Source: CAVRQM01 sp963723455
GTDB taxonomy: Bacteria > Pseudomonadota > Alphaproteobacteria > Acetobacterales > Acetobacteraceae
DNA length: 64,000 bases
Direction: 5' to 3'
Assembly (NCBI GenBank): GCA_963723455.1
Contig: CAVRQM010000001.1
Coordinates: forward strand, 558,001 to 622,000
In this document: piece by piece, positions 54,166 to 63,478 of the stretch
Layout: every line of letters begins with the position of its first letter
Numbering within the stretch: position 1 is the first letter of the stretch
Made by a program: the position numbers and the translations under genes
The notes under the pieces: model-generated
Told to the model about the DNA's origin: nothing
Database searches by the model: none
What the model saw: the letters and a program-made list of their open reading frames with translations, nothing else

Positions 54166-55607
54166 CGCGGTCGTGGCAGCAGCGCCGACGCAACGCCGCG
54201 GACCAGCCCGGCCACGCTGTACAGGCGGTATGTCTCCGCGCGCACCCCGTCGCGGCTGCGGGTCGCCATGCCGTCCGGCCTGATCTCGGCCCAGTCGCGC
54301 ATATCCGGCGGCGCATCGCTGCGCCGCGCGCTGCGCACCAGCAGGGCCGGCCGCCCGCCCATCGCCCCGGATGGCAGCCGAAAATAGGTCCAGCGCGGGT
54401 CCACGGCCACAACGGGCAGGCCCGGGGGCAGCAGCCGGGACAGCTGCGCGGCCAAGCCATACTCGTCGGTCGCAACATACGCGGCGCCGTCCCGGGTCGC
54501 CGCCGCGCTCACCTGTGCCGCCAGATCTTTCCAACCGCCGAGGCGCATCAGCGTCGGATCCAGGCGGCGCGGCAACGCCAGCGGCGCCGCAACGCCTTGC
54601 ACCCAAACCACGAACGTCAACGTGGCGCCCAGCGCGATGCCGGCCCCGCGCAGCCAGCTCCGCCGCAACCCCGCCGCCGCGATCGCCGCAGCCGGGTAGC
54701 ACACGGACGGCCAGTTGGCCTGCACCCGATCGCCCAGCGCATGCTGCACGAACACCAGCGCCGGCACCGCCGACGCGGCCGCCAGCAGGGTCCAGGCCGG
54801 ATCGCGCCGCCACGTCGCCCTAACCGCGGCCAGCATCCCGGCCGCGAACAGCAGCGCCAGCAGGGGCGTCGCCAAGCCGACCTGCCCGCCCAGCAACTCG
54901 GCCAGGAACTGCGTCGCGCGCGCCGGCCGCCAGTCCGCCGCGCGGCCGCCCTGCCTGGCGAAGCTGACCCAGCCATGCGCCGCGTTCCACGCCAGCACCG
55001 GCGCGAACACGCCCATCGCCAGCGCCGCCGCAGCCCATGGCTGCCAGCGCACCAGCCATGACCGCAGCGAAGGCGTCGCCACCAGCCAGAGCAGGATCGC
55101 CGGCGCCAGCAGGGCCGCCGTGTATTTGCTGTCCAGCGCCAGGCCGGCCGCCGCGCCAGCCGCCAGCCACCAGCGCCCGTCGCCGGTCGCGACCAGCCGC
55201 GCCAGCGCCCACAGCGCCGCCGTCCAGAACAGCAGCAGCGGGGTGTCCGGCGTCATCGTCACCGCGCCCACGCCGAACAGCAGCGTAGCGTTCAACATCA
55301 GCGCGGCGCCGATCCCCCGGCTGCGGCTGCCCAGCAGGTCGCGTCCCGCCTGCACCAGCAGCAGCGAGCCCGCCGCCGCAGCCAGGGGCGCCAGCAGCCG
55401 CACACCCAGCGCGCCATCGCCCAGCAGCGCGGTCCCGGCGGCGATCCACAGCGCCACCATCGGCGGATGGTCCGGATAGCCGGGCGCCAAGGCCCGCGAC
55501 CACACCCAGTAGTACGCCTCGTCCGGTGATAGCGGCAGCCACGCCGCCACCGCCAGCCGGACCAGCGTCGCCGCGGCCAGCAGCAGCAGCCATCTCTGCC
55601 CGGTCAG
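54162..55607 (-). CDS. family 39 (ArnT-like) membrane glycosyltransferase
   Basis: A polytopic transferase that moves a sugar from a polyprenyl-phosphate donor. The N-terminal loop PLSPDEAYYWVWSRALAPGYPDHPP includes the acidic DE and the DHPP motif of GT39/ArnT proteins. Many hydrophobic helices and a periplasmic C-terminal domain follow. The first standard start is a GTG at 55550, but it cuts the first helix. The same frame is open and hydrophobic back to a CTG at 55607, overlapping the Lrp gene stop as CTGA; this is the likely start. The 3' end overlaps the stop of the EamA gene. Confidence 0.82.
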   Translation of the reverse strand: MTGQRWLLLLAAATLVRLAVAAWLPLSPDEAYYWVWSRALAPGYPDHPPMVALWIAAGTALLGDGALGVRLLAPLAAAAGSLLLVQAGRDLLGSRSRGIGAALMLNATLLFGVGAVTMTPDTPLLLFWTAALWALARLVATGDGRWWLAAGAAAGLALDSKYTAALLAPAILLWLVATPSLRSWLVRWQPWAAAALAMGVFAPVLAWNAAHGWVSFARQGGRAADWRPARATQFLAELLGGQVGLATPLLALLFAAGMLAAVRATWRRDPAWTLLAAASAVPALVFVQHALGDRVQANWPSVCYPAAAIAAAGLRRSWLRGAGIALGATLTFVVWVQGVAAPLALPRRLDPTLMRLGGWKDLAAQVSAAATRDGAAYVATDEYGLAAQLSRLLPPGLPVVAVDPRWTYFRLPSGAMGGRPALLVRSARRSDAPPDMRDWAEIRPDGMATRSRDGVRAETYRLYSVAGLVRGVASALLPRPR

Positions 55608-56104
55608 AGCGGCACGCCGGCCAGGTTGCGACTGGTGCGGATGGTGTTGAGCGTCTGCACCCGGCTGACATGCGCCGCCCCGGTCAGCCGCTGGGTCAAC
55701 TCGTTCTCATGCCCGGCGTCGCGCGCCAGCAGCCGCAGCAGGAAATCGCCGCCGCCGCGGATCATGTGGCACTCCCGCACCTCGGGCCAGTCGGCCACCA
55801 TCCGCTCAAAGCCGGACAGCACGCTTTGCTTTTGGCTCTCCAGCCCGACGATGGCAAAGAACGTGATCTGCCAGCCGAGCCGCTCGGGATCGCTGTCGGC
55901 GTGGTAGCCACGGATGATCCCGGCTTCCTCCAGACGGCGCACCCGGCGCAGGCAGGGCGGCGCGGAAATACCGGCGCGACGGGCCAGTTCCACGTTCGTG
56001 ATTCGCCCATCTTCCTGCAGTTCAGCCAGGATGCGGCGGTCGATGGCGTCGAGCAGCGGCTGGCCGCCCTCGGTGGGTGCGACCTCGGTCGCGTGGGATT
56101 TCAT
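55604..56104 (-). CDS. Lrp/AsnC family transcriptional regulator
   Basis: A 166-residue leucine-responsive-type regulator. The helix-turn-helix (residues 17-75) contains LDAIDRRILAELQEDGRITNVELARRAGISAPPCLRRVRRLEEAGIIRGY. The C-terminal RAM domain runs FAIVGLESQKQSVLSGFERMV then ECHMIRGGGDFLLRLLARD. Start MKSHATEV at 56104. Targets are unknown; such regulators often sense amino acids. Translationally coupled to the GT39 gene by the CTGA overlap. Confidence 0.9.
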   Translation of the reverse strand: MKSHATEVAPTEGGQPLLDAIDRRILAELQEDGRITNVELARRAGISAPPCLRRVRRLEEAGIIRGYHADSDPERLGWQITFFAIVGLESQKQSVLSGFERMVADWPEVRECHMIRGGGDFLLRLLARDAGHENELTQRLTGAAHVSRVQTLNTIRTSRNLAGVPL

Positions 56105-56278
56105 GGATCGGGCCGCCTCGTTTCGCCCCACATTATCGCGGCACGCGGATGCTCGCCGCAAGGGCAGCGCCACGGGCACGTGATCGTGCGTTGCAGCATT
56201 TCCCGTGGCGGTGATAGCAGGACCGCATGGCGGGGCTGCTCGGAGCGCCGGCCCGGCGCGCCGAGCAATCGGCGCGCC

Positions 56279-57493
56279 GTGCCGGACATCTGCATCACAT
56301 TGGACACTGAGCAGGTCATCTCGCCGGCGCGACGGCGCGAGGCGCAAGCGCGGTTCAACCGCCCGGTGCACGGCGCGCGCGGCCTGTTCGCGCTGTTCGT
56401 GTTCGTCTTCCACGTCGTCAATTCCGGCCTGGCCACCTGGCCCATCCTGGCCGCCCCGGCCGCGCAGTTCCTGCTGCGCAGCACCGAATACGGCGTGGAA
56501 CTGTTCTTCTGCATCAGCGGCTATGTGATCTGCGGCACGCTGCGGCGCGCGCGCAGCCCAGCCGCGTTCATCGAGGACCGGGCGATCCGCATCTACCCGG
56601 TGCTGTGGGCCAGCATCCTGGCGATCGCCGGCATCGGCCTCGCCACCGGCCTGCACGGGTTCGGCGGCATCGACCTCGCCGCGCTGGCCTGGCGGCTGCC
56701 GGTCAACATGCTGGCGCTGCCAGGCGTGCTGCCGATCGACAACCTGCACCCGGCGGCGTGGTCGCTGAGTTACGAAATGTGCTTCTACCTGGCCTGTGCG
56801 GCGCTGTGGTCGCTCCGGCTATGGGGCGGCCGCCCGGCAGTCTGGGCGGCGGCGCCGTTCGCTGCTGTCATGATGGCGTTCTACCCGCGGGCACTGTTCC
56901 TGCTGTCCGGCGTGCTGGTGGCTGAGGGATACCTGAACCGTGGCCGCCTGGCTGCGCTCGCCCGAGTCCCGCTGCTATGGCTTTTTGCCTTCCTGCTGGC
57001 CTGGCATGAGATCCAGATCTTGTCGCTGCCGCGCCACATCATCACGACGACGCTGTTCCAGTGGGCGGCGGATTGGCGCCTGCCGCTGGCGGTGCTGGGC
57101 TTTGCGGCGGGTACACTGGCTTTCACCGGCATTGCCGCCGGACACGGCGCGACCGGCCGCCTGCTGCGCTCGCCGGTGCTGCAGTATTTTGGCACCATCA
57201 GCTACAGCCTGTATCTTTGGCATCCGATCGTGATGTCCGGGGTCAAGCTCGGCATGCGTCATTTCGGGGTGGCCGCGGCGGCAGGCGACGGCGCGCAGGC
57301 GGCGTTTCTGCTGCTGGCGCTGCCGCCATCCGTGCTGGTCGCGCATGTCAGCCAGCGCGTGTTCGAGCGTGCCGCCGGAGTATGGCTGCGCCGCCGCCTG
57401 CATCACCCGGCACCACTGCAGACCGCGGCGCTGACCGCCGGGCCGGCGCCAGCCGGTGCGTCGATCGCGGCCGGCTCGCAGCCGGCGCGATAG
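56279..57493 (+). CDS. acyltransferase 3 (OafA/YrhL-like) membrane protein
   Basis: An integral membrane O-acyltransferase with about ten helices, for acetylating surface polysaccharide or lipid. Seen: FNRPVHGARGLFALFVFVFHVVNSG with the conserved His, FFCISGYVICGTL, RAIRIYPVLWASI (the RxxR motif) and ISYSLYLWHPIVM. The start is unclear: GTG 56279 gives VPDICITLDTE and a TTG at 56300 is also possible. The last 40 residues are Ala/Pro-rich. Ends just before the metW stop on the other strand. Confidence 0.85.
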   Translation: MPDICITLDTEQVISPARRREAQARFNRPVHGARGLFALFVFVFHVVNSGLATWPILAAPAAQFLLRSTEYGVELFFCISGYVICGTLRRARSPAAFIEDRAIRIYPVLWASILAIAGIGLATGLHGFGGIDLAALAWRLPVNMLALPGVLPIDNLHPAAWSLSYEMCFYLACAALWSLRLWGGRPAVWAAAPFAAVMMAFYPRALFLLSGVLVAEGYLNRGRLAALARVPLLWLFAFLLAWHEIQILSLPRHIITTTLFQWAADWRLPLAVLGFAAGTLAFTGIAAGHGATGRLLRSPVLQYFGTISYSLYLWHPIVMSGVKLGMRHFGVAAAAGDGAQAAFLLLALPPSVLVAHVSQRVFERAAGVWLRRRLHHPAPLQTAALTAGPAPAGASIAAGSQPAR

Positions 57494-57498
57494 GGCGT

Positions 57499-58132
57499 TC
57501 ACCGCTTGCGCAGGCTGAACAGCGCCTGCTCGCCGAACAGATTGGCCAGGCTCGGCAAACCGCCGCCACGGCGCCCGCCGCCCGGCCTCGTCGGCCGCCA
57601 GCCAGCGTTCGACCACGTAGCCCTGCTCGGCGCACAGCGCGAAGAAGTCGCGGATGGTGCAGGGATGGATGTTCGGCGTCTCGTGCCACGGCCGCGCCCA
57701 GACCGAGGTCATCGGCATCCGCCCACTCCACAGCAATTGCCAGCGCACCTGCCAATGGCCGAAATTGGGGAAGCTCACCACCGCCCGCCGCCCGATGCGC
57801 AGCATCTGGCGCAACACCTCGGCGGGCTGCTCGACCGCCTGCAAGGTGCGCGACAGCACCACGCAGTCGAACGCGCCGTCCGGATATTGCGACAGGTCGC
57901 TGTCCGCGTCGCCATGCATCACCGGCAGGCCGTGCGCCACGGCGCGGGTCACTTCGGCCATGTCGATCTCGATGCCGCGCGCGTCGCAGCCGCGGGTGCG
58001 ATACAGGTAGTCCAGCAACGCCCCGTCGCCGCAGCCGATGTCCAGCACGCGGCTGCCAGGCTCGATCATGGCGGCGATCAGCGTCTGGTCCAGACGCATG
58101 TTCTTCGCCACCAGCCGCGCCGGCCCGTTCAC
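57499..58132 (-). CDS. metW: methionine biosynthesis protein MetW, frameshifted near the end
   Basis: A SAM-dependent methyltransferase-fold protein found coupled to metX. Motif I is SRVLDIGCGDGALLDYL, followed by RGIEIDMAEVTRAVAHGL and VVSFPNFGHWQVRWQLLWSGRMP, all diagnostic of MetW. A GTG start at 58132 overlaps the metX stop. Around 57567-57585 a one-base change puts the tail in the wrong frame. The correct tail GLPSLANLFGEQALFSLRKR is visible in another frame, ending at 57499. The translated ORF otherwise continues into nonsense. Confidence 0.88.
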
Positions 58133-59289
58133 GGCCGCAGCCCCGCATGTTCCGCGCATCCCGCCAGGAAGCCGCGCAGGGTGCGATGGAAATCCGGCTC
58201 GTCCAGCAGGAAGGCGTCGTGTCCCTTGTCGCTGGCAATTTCCACGAAACTGACATTGGCGGCCGCCCGGTTCAGCGCGCGCGCGATGGCCCGGCTCTGC
58301 GCCGTCGGGAACAGCCAGTCAGAGGAGAAGCTGATGACGCAGAACCGAGTGCGGGTGCCGGCGAAGGCGCGGCTGAGGTCGCCCGCGTGCTCGGCGGCAA
58401 GGTCGAAATAGTCCATTGCGCGGGTGATGGTGAGGTAGCTGTTGGCATCGAAGCGCGTGACGAAGGTGCTGCCCTGGTGGCGCAGATAGCTTTCCACCTC
58501 GAACATGTCGCCGAACAGCGTCAGGGTCTCGCCACCTTGCACGCGGCGGCCGAACTTGCGGGTCAGCGCCTGCTCGGACAGGTATGTGATGTGCGCCGCC
58601 ATGCGCGCCACCGCCAGCCCGCGCGCCGGGATGCGCCCGCCCTCCCAATAGCGACCGCCCTGCCAGTCCGGGTCGGCGAAGATCGCCTGCCGGCCGACCT
58701 CATGGAAAGCGATGTTCTGCGCGGAATGGTAGGCCGCGGAGGCGACCGGCACGGCTGCGAACACGCAATCCGGATAGGTCGCGGCCCATTCCAGCGCCTG
58801 CATCCCGCCCATCGAGCCGCCGACCACCGCGAACAGCCGGTCTATGCCCAAATGCTCGACCAGCCGCTTTTGCGCGCGCACCATGTCGCGGATCGTCACC
58901 GGCGGAAAATCCGTGCCCCAGGGCGGCTCGCCCGGCGCGCGCGCGTCGCGCGGCCCGGTCGATCCCATGCAGCCGCCCAGCACGTTGGCGCAGATCACGA
59001 AGTACCTATCGGTATCAAGGGGCTTGCCGGGGCCGACCACCGCTTCCCACCAGCCCGGCTTGCCGGTCAGCGGGTGACGCTCGGCCACGTGCTGGTCGCC
59101 GGTCAGCGCATGGCAGACCAGCACCGCATTGCTGCGCGCTCGATCAAGCGCCCCATAGGTGGAGAAGGCGACCACCAGCCGCGGCAGGACAGCGCCGCAA
59201 TCCAGCGCCATCCCGTCCTCGAACACGACGGTCCGGGGCGACAGGCCCGGCGGAGGTGGGACGGCGCCGTGCGGCGCGGACTGGTCCAT
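58129..59289 (-). CDS. metX: homoserine O-acetyltransferase
   Basis: Transfers acetyl from acetyl-CoA to homoserine, first committed step of methionine synthesis. 386 residues, alpha/beta-hydrolase fold. The nucleophile elbow is VVGGSMGGMQALEWA with the catalytic Ser near residue 155. CMGSTGPRDARAPGEPPWGTDFP is the loop characteristic of MetX, and the Asp and His of the triad are in SSDWLFPT and SDKGHDAFLLDEPDFH. The ATG at 59289 is preceded by a GC-rich stretch with a possible leader structure and no clear Shine-Dalgarno. Confidence 0.93.
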   Translation of the reverse strand: MDQSAPHGAVPPPPGLSPRTVVFEDGMALDCGAVLPRLVVAFSTYGALDRARSNAVLVCHALTGDQHVAERHPLTGKPGWWEAVVGPGKPLDTDRYFVICANVLGGCMGSTGPRDARAPGEPPWGTDFPPVTIRDMVRAQKRLVEHLGIDRLFAVVGGSMGGMQALEWAATYPDCVFAAVPVASAAYHSAQNIAFHEVGRQAIFADPDWQGGRYWEGGRIPARGLAVARMAAHITYLSEQALTRKFGRRVQGGETLTLFGDMFEVESYLRHQGSTFVTRFDANSYLTITRAMDYFDLAAEHAGDLSRAFAGTRTRFCVISFSSDWLFPTAQSRAIARALNRAAANVSFVEIASDKGHDAFLLDEPDFHRTLRGFLAGCAEHAGLRP

Positions 59290-59318
59290 GCCGGCTGCAT
59301 ATGCCGCCGCCGCCGCCG

Positions 59319-59362
59319 CCCTGCAATGCGAGCGCCGTTTGGCTCCCCTGTGCTTTGCAGGG
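59319..59362. promoter_or_regulatory. two-state hairpin in the metX/chorismate mutase divergent region
   Basis: CCCTGCAA (59319-59326) pairs perfectly with TTGCAGGG (59355-59362), enclosing a second stem GAGC (59330-59333)/GCTC (59342-59345). The same CAGGG (59358-59362) could instead pair with CCCTG (59346-59350). Two mutually exclusive folds are a feature of attenuators and riboswitches. The segment lies 30 bases upstream of metX and 47 upstream of the chorismate mutase start, so either gene could use it. No known riboswitch class is matched. Confidence 0.4.
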
Positions 59363-59408
59363 ACCGACGCATCGGCTATGCCCGTGTCCGCCGCAACGAT
59401 CAGGAAAG

Positions 59409-60280
59409 ATGTCCAGCACCGCCGCCTCGCCTGACCCAGCCGCGAGTCTGTCCGGCCTGCGCGCCCAGATCGACGCCATCGACAACTCGCTGCACGACCT
59501 GCTGATGCGTCGCGCCGGCGTGGTGGACCAGGTCGGCAAGCTGGCGCGCGCCGGGAAGGTGGCATTCCGTCCGGGACGGGAGGCCAGCATCGTCCGGCGT
59601 CTGCTGGCGCGTCACGCCGGACCGCTGCCGCGCCGCGCAATCGTGCGGCTGTGGCGCGAGATGTTCGCCGCCAACATCGCCATCGAGACGCCATTCGCCG
59701 TCACCGCCTTCGACGACGGCTCGGGCGGCTTCGCGACCGCCGCGCGCGAGCATTTCGGTGCGCTGACGCCGCTGCGGCTGCACCGCTCGCCGGCCCAGGC
59801 GATCGCCGAAGTCAGCGCCGGCGCCGCCACCGCTGCGGTGCTGCCGCTTCCGATCGAGGAGGAGAGCGCGCAGGCCGCCTGGTGGATCGCGCTGCTGCAT
59901 CGCGACGAGCCACGCATCCACGTCGTCGCACGCCTGCCGTTCTGGGCCAGCCCGCGCCCGGATGGCGCGAATGGCGTGCAGGCGCTGGTCGTGGCGACCA
60001 GCGCGCCGGACCCCAGCGGGCAGGATCGCACGCTGCTGGGGCTGGAGGCGCCGGCCGAGATGAGCCGTGGCCGTCTGGCCGGCGACCTGGCCGCCTGCGG
60101 ATCGTACCGCTCGGGATCCTGCTGCGCCGCGACGCTGCCGGCGGCGCGGCGCATTGCCTGATCGACCTGGATGGCGCGATGGACGACGCCGATCCGCGCC
60201 TGACGGCGCTCGCCGCCGCCGGCCTGCGCCCGGTGGTGCTGGGCGGCTACGCGCTGCCGGTCGAGTCGGACGCCCCATGA
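59409..60280 (+). CDS. chorismate mutase with a prephenate-dehydratase-like C-terminal domain, frameshifted
   Basis: Converts chorismate to prephenate. Residues 13-95 are an AroQ-type helical mutase: LRAQIDAIDNSLHDLLMRRAGVVDQVGKLARAGKVAFRPGREASIVRRLL. The rest (about 98-290) resembles the periplasmic-binding fold of prephenate dehydratase, with EHFGALTPLRLHRSPAQAIAEVSAGAATAAVLPLP, but I see no TRF motif and no ACT domain. A single-base shift near 60088-60098 separates the end; the continuation RIVPLGILLRRDA, ending in VESDAP at 60280, is in another frame. CAGGAAAG precedes ATG 59409. It overlaps hisC by four bases. Confidence 0.8.
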
Positions 60281-61383
60281 TGATGAAGACGCCGCAGCCG
60301 CGCGAAGCGGTGCTGGCGGTCGCCGCCTATGTCGGCGGCGACAGCACGCTGGCGGGCCAGAACCGGACGATAAAGCTGTCATCGAACGAGACGCCGTTCG
60401 GGCCGCCGCCCGGCGCCCAGGCGGCCGTGCTGCGGGTCGCCGCCGACCAGCATCGTTACCCGGATGGCGGCAGCGCCGAACTGCGCCGTGCGATCGGGCG
60501 GCGCTTCGACCTGGACCCGGGGCGCATCGTGTGCGGCACCGGCTCGGATGAGCTGATCGCTCATCTGGCGCTGATCTATGGCGGCCCGGGGACCGACGTG
60601 CTGATGACCATGCACGGCTTCTCGATGTACCAGATCGCCGGCACCTATGCCGGCAGCCGGGTCATCAAAGTGCCTGAGCGCAGGCTTACGGCGCATGTCG
60701 ATGGCCTGCTATCTGCGGTGACGCCGACCACCCGCATCGTGTTCCTGGCAAACCCGAACAACCCGACCGGCAGCATGCTGCCGCAATCCGAGATCGTCCG
60801 CCTGCGCGAAGGCCTTCCGGGCGACGTGCTGCTGGTGCTGGACGCGGCATATTCGGAATACGTCGCCCGGCCCGACTACGACCCGGGAGCGGCGCTGGTC
60901 GATGCCGGCCAGGACACCGTCATGCTGCGCACTTTTAGCAAGATTTTCGGCCTCGGCGGTATGCGGGTCGGCTGGGCCTATGCGCCGGCGCCGGTGATCG
61001 ACGCGCTGAACCGGGTGCGTGGCGCCTTCAACATCAGCCTTGCGGCACAGGCCGCCGCGGTCGCGGCGCTGGCCGAGCCCGACTGGGTCGAACGCTCGCG
61101 TGACCACAACGCGCGCTGGCGCGAGCGGCTCGGCGACGCGCTGCGGGCATCCGGCATCACCGTCTGGCCCAGCGAGGCCAATTTCCTGCTCGCCGACTTT
61201 GAGACTTCCGAGCGCGCCCGCGCGGCGGATGCCGCGCTGCGCGCCGGCGGCGTGATCGTGCGCGGGCTGGCCGGCTACGACCTGCCGCATTGCCTGCGCA
61301 TCACCATCGGCACGGAGGCCGACTGCGCGCTGGTCGCCGGGTTGCTGGCGCGCTTCATGGCGGACCAGCCGGCAGATGCCTGA
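60277..61383 (+). CDS. hisC: histidinol-phosphate/aromatic aminotransferase
   Basis: PLP aminotransferase (368 residues) that makes histidinol phosphate and, in many bacteria, also aminates phenylpyruvate and 4-hydroxyphenylpyruvate or prephenate. Seen: IKLSSNETPFGPPPGA, RYPDGGSAELRRAI, ANPNNPTGSMLP, DAAYSEYV, the PLP lysine in RTFSKIFGLGGMRVGWA and LRITIGTE. ATGATGATG at 60277 overlaps the mutase stop. Placement between chorismate mutase and tyrA points to tyrosine/phenylalanine synthesis as its job. Confidence 0.9.
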   Translation: MMMKTPQPREAVLAVAAYVGGDSTLAGQNRTIKLSSNETPFGPPPGAQAAVLRVAADQHRYPDGGSAELRRAIGRRFDLDPGRIVCGTGSDELIAHLALIYGGPGTDVLMTMHGFSMYQIAGTYAGSRVIKVPERRLTAHVDGLLSAVTPTTRIVFLANPNNPTGSMLPQSEIVRLREGLPGDVLLVLDAAYSEYVARPDYDPGAALVDAGQDTVMLRTFSKIFGLGGMRVGWAYAPAPVIDALNRVRGAFNISLAAQAAAVAALAEPDWVERSRDHNARWRERLGDALRASGITVWPSEANFLLADFETSERARAADAALRAGGVIVRGLAGYDLPHCLRITIGTEADCALVAGLLARFMADQPADA

Positions 61384-62263
61384 TCCGCTGTTCCGCCGCC
61401 TGACCCTGCTGGGGGCCGGGCTGATCGGCGGCTCCGTCGCGCGCCGCGCCCGCGCGCGCGGCGACATCGCTGTCGAAATCGTCGTCCACGCCCGCAGCCA
61501 GGCGACGCGCGACCGGGTCGCCGAGCTGGGGTTCGCCGACCGCATTGAGGCTGATCCCGCGGCGGCCGTAGCGGGCGCCGACTGCGTGATGCTGTGCGCG
61601 CCGGTCGGCGCATACGCGGCGCTTGCCGAGGCGATCGCGGCGCACATGGCCGAAGACAGCGTGCTGACCGACGTTGGCTCGACCAAGCAATCGGTGATCC
61701 GCGATGTCGGCCCGCTGGTGCCGGCGGGCGTGCATTTCGTCCCGGCCCACCCGCTCGCCGGCACCGAGTTCTCCGGCCCCGACGCCGGCTTTGCCACGCT
61801 GTTCGAGGGGCGCTGGTGCATCCTGACGCCGCCGCCCGGCACCGATGTCGCGGCGGTCGAGCGAGTGGCCGAGCTGTGGCGGCGCTGCGGCAGCATGGTC
61901 GAGGTCATGGAGCCGGCGCATCACGATCGGGTGCTGGCGGTGGTCAGCCACCTGCCGCATCTGATCGCCTTCACCATCTGCGGCACCGCCGACGCGCTGG
62001 AGGGCGAGACCCGCCAGGAGGTGCTGCAATTCGCCGCCTCCGGCTTCCGCGACTTCACCCGCATCGCCGCCTCGGACCCGGAGATGTGGCGCGACGTGTT
62101 CCTCAACAACCGCGAGGCGCTGCTGGAGATGCTGGCGCGCTTCACCGAGGACGCGCAGGCGATGGCGCGCGCGGTGCGCTGGGGCGACAGCGCCTATATC
62201 GAGGACCGCATCGCGCGCGGCCGGGTGATCCGCAAGAGCCTGATCGACCTGAAGCAGGCCTGA
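61376..62263 (+). CDS. tyrA: prephenate/arogenate dehydrogenase
   Basis: NAD(P)-dependent oxidative decarboxylation of prephenate or arogenate toward tyrosine. 295 residues: Rossmann motif LLGAGLIGGSVARRARA near residue 11, VGSTKQ, and PAHPLAGTEFSGPDAGFATLFEGRWCIL, the classical HPxAGxExSG block with the catalytic His, and later VSHLPHLIAFT. No C-terminal ACT domain, so feedback control would differ from the E. coli enzyme. Overlaps hisC by eight bases. Confidence 0.9.
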   Translation: MPDPLFRRLTLLGAGLIGGSVARRARARGDIAVEIVVHARSQATRDRVAELGFADRIEADPAAAVAGADCVMLCAPVGAYAALAEAIAAHMAEDSVLTDVGSTKQSVIRDVGPLVPAGVHFVPAHPLAGTEFSGPDAGFATLFEGRWCILTPPPGTDVAAVERVAELWRRCGSMVEVMEPAHHDRVLAVVSHLPHLIAFTICGTADALEGETRQEVLQFAASGFRDFTRIAASDPEMWRDVFLNNREALLEMLARFTEDAQAMARAVRWGDSAYIEDRIARGRVIRKSLIDLKQA

Positions 62264-62276
62264 CTGGCCAGCGCGG

Positions 62277-63398
62277 CTATGCGGCCAGCGCCCGCGCCAG
62301 CGCGGCCGCGTCGCAGCCGGATCCGCAGGGCGACGGCAGCACGGCCGCGATCCCGAGGGACGCCTGCAACTGGGCGGCGAAGGCGCAGGACGTCAATCCG
62401 ACCGAGATGCCGGGCAGCGATGGCAACGACGGCACCTGCCAGTCCAGCGCCGCCAGCGCCTGCGCATGGATGGACATTGCCAGCTGCACCGTTTCGGCAT
62501 TGGCCAGGCTGGTCGGGCAGTACGGCAGCGGTGGCAGCAGCGACAGCAACTCGGCCAACAGGTTCGGGCTGTGCAAATTCAGCCGCAGGCTGGCCGACAG
62601 AGCAGCCAGCATCGCCGTCAAACGCACGGACACCATCGACTGCACCGCCGGCAAGCCGAGCGTCAATGGAGCGACGCCGAGACTCGCCTGGAGCTGGGCG
62701 ATCGCCGAGAGGGCACCGGTGAGGCTGGCCATCAGGCTGAGGTTGACACCGGAGATGGCCGGCAAAGCGATGCCGCGCAGCAGGCGCAGCGCGGCCGCCA
62801 GCTGCGCGGAGAAGTTGTCGCTGAGGGCGACGTTGAGCTGCCCGGCCGCCGCGATCAGCGGCGCCAGCGCGGCCAGCGCCGCCAGGAAGGCGCGCCAGTT
62901 GGGCATGGCGACGCCGCCGGCCGAGGTCATCGCCAGGCTCAGGCTTGCAGACGGCGCGAACAGCCCGGCCTGCAACGCCAGCGTGATGCGGTCGATCGCC
63001 CCGTTCAGCGCGGCAAGGTTCAACCAGGCCAGCGGATTGAAAGACAGGCCGGCCATCGCCGACAGCCGCGCGTTCAGGGTTGCCACGATGCGCGCGAAGG
63101 CGGCGGCCTGCCCGGGCAGCAGCAGGTCGATGCCGAACTGCGCCAGCACCTGCGCGCGCAGCTGCGCCAGCGCCGAAATCGTGGCCGTCGCGCTGGCCGA
63201 CAGCCGAAGCTGCGGCAGCAGCAGCGACAGCCAGCGCGGATCGGGCTGCCACGGCGCCGCCGGCAGGGCGCGCGCGCCGAGCCAGCCGGACAGCGACAGC
63301 GCGACATCGGCATGCGGCAGCGCGGCCGACACGGCGAGGTTCAACTGCGGCAGCGCCAGCCGCAGCGGACCCAGCGTGGCGTGGCAGAAGCAGCCCAT
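62277..63398 (-). CDS. Ala/Leu-rich repetitive protein of unknown function
   Basis: A 373-residue protein that I do not recognise. Composition is extreme: about half Ala plus Leu, very few charged residues, with Leu/Ala heptad-like spacing. QLQASLGVA (residues 235-243) recurs as QLQASLGIA (343-351), suggesting internal repeats. It begins MGCFCHATLG and ends with CGSGC near residue 358-362, so cysteine pairs bracket the chain. There is no signal peptide or clear charge-flanked transmembrane topology. It is divergent from the PAAR gene, 80 bases away. It might be a secreted effector, a structural or a membrane-inserting protein. Confidence 0.65.
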   Translation of the reverse strand: MGCFCHATLGPLRLALPQLNLAVSAALPHADVALSLSGWLGARALPAAPWQPDPRWLSLLLPQLRLSASATATISALAQLRAQVLAQFGIDLLLPGQAAAFARIVATLNARLSAMAGLSFNPLAWLNLAALNGAIDRITLALQAGLFAPSASLSLAMTSAGGVAMPNWRAFLAALAALAPLIAAAGQLNVALSDNFSAQLAAALRLLRGIALPAISGVNLSLMASLTGALSAIAQLQASLGVAPLTLGLPAVQSMVSVRLTAMLAALSASLRLNLHSPNLLAELLSLLPPLPYCPTSLANAETVQLAMSIHAQALAALDWQVPSLPSLPGISVGLTSCAFAAQLQASLGIAAVLPSPCGSGCDAAALARALAA

Positions 63399-63478
63399 CG
63401 GTTCCCCCGTTCGCCGGCGCGGCCGTCTCGACCACGCATCGGCGTCACGCTAGACTCATTCCAAGAGGGAGATGTGTC

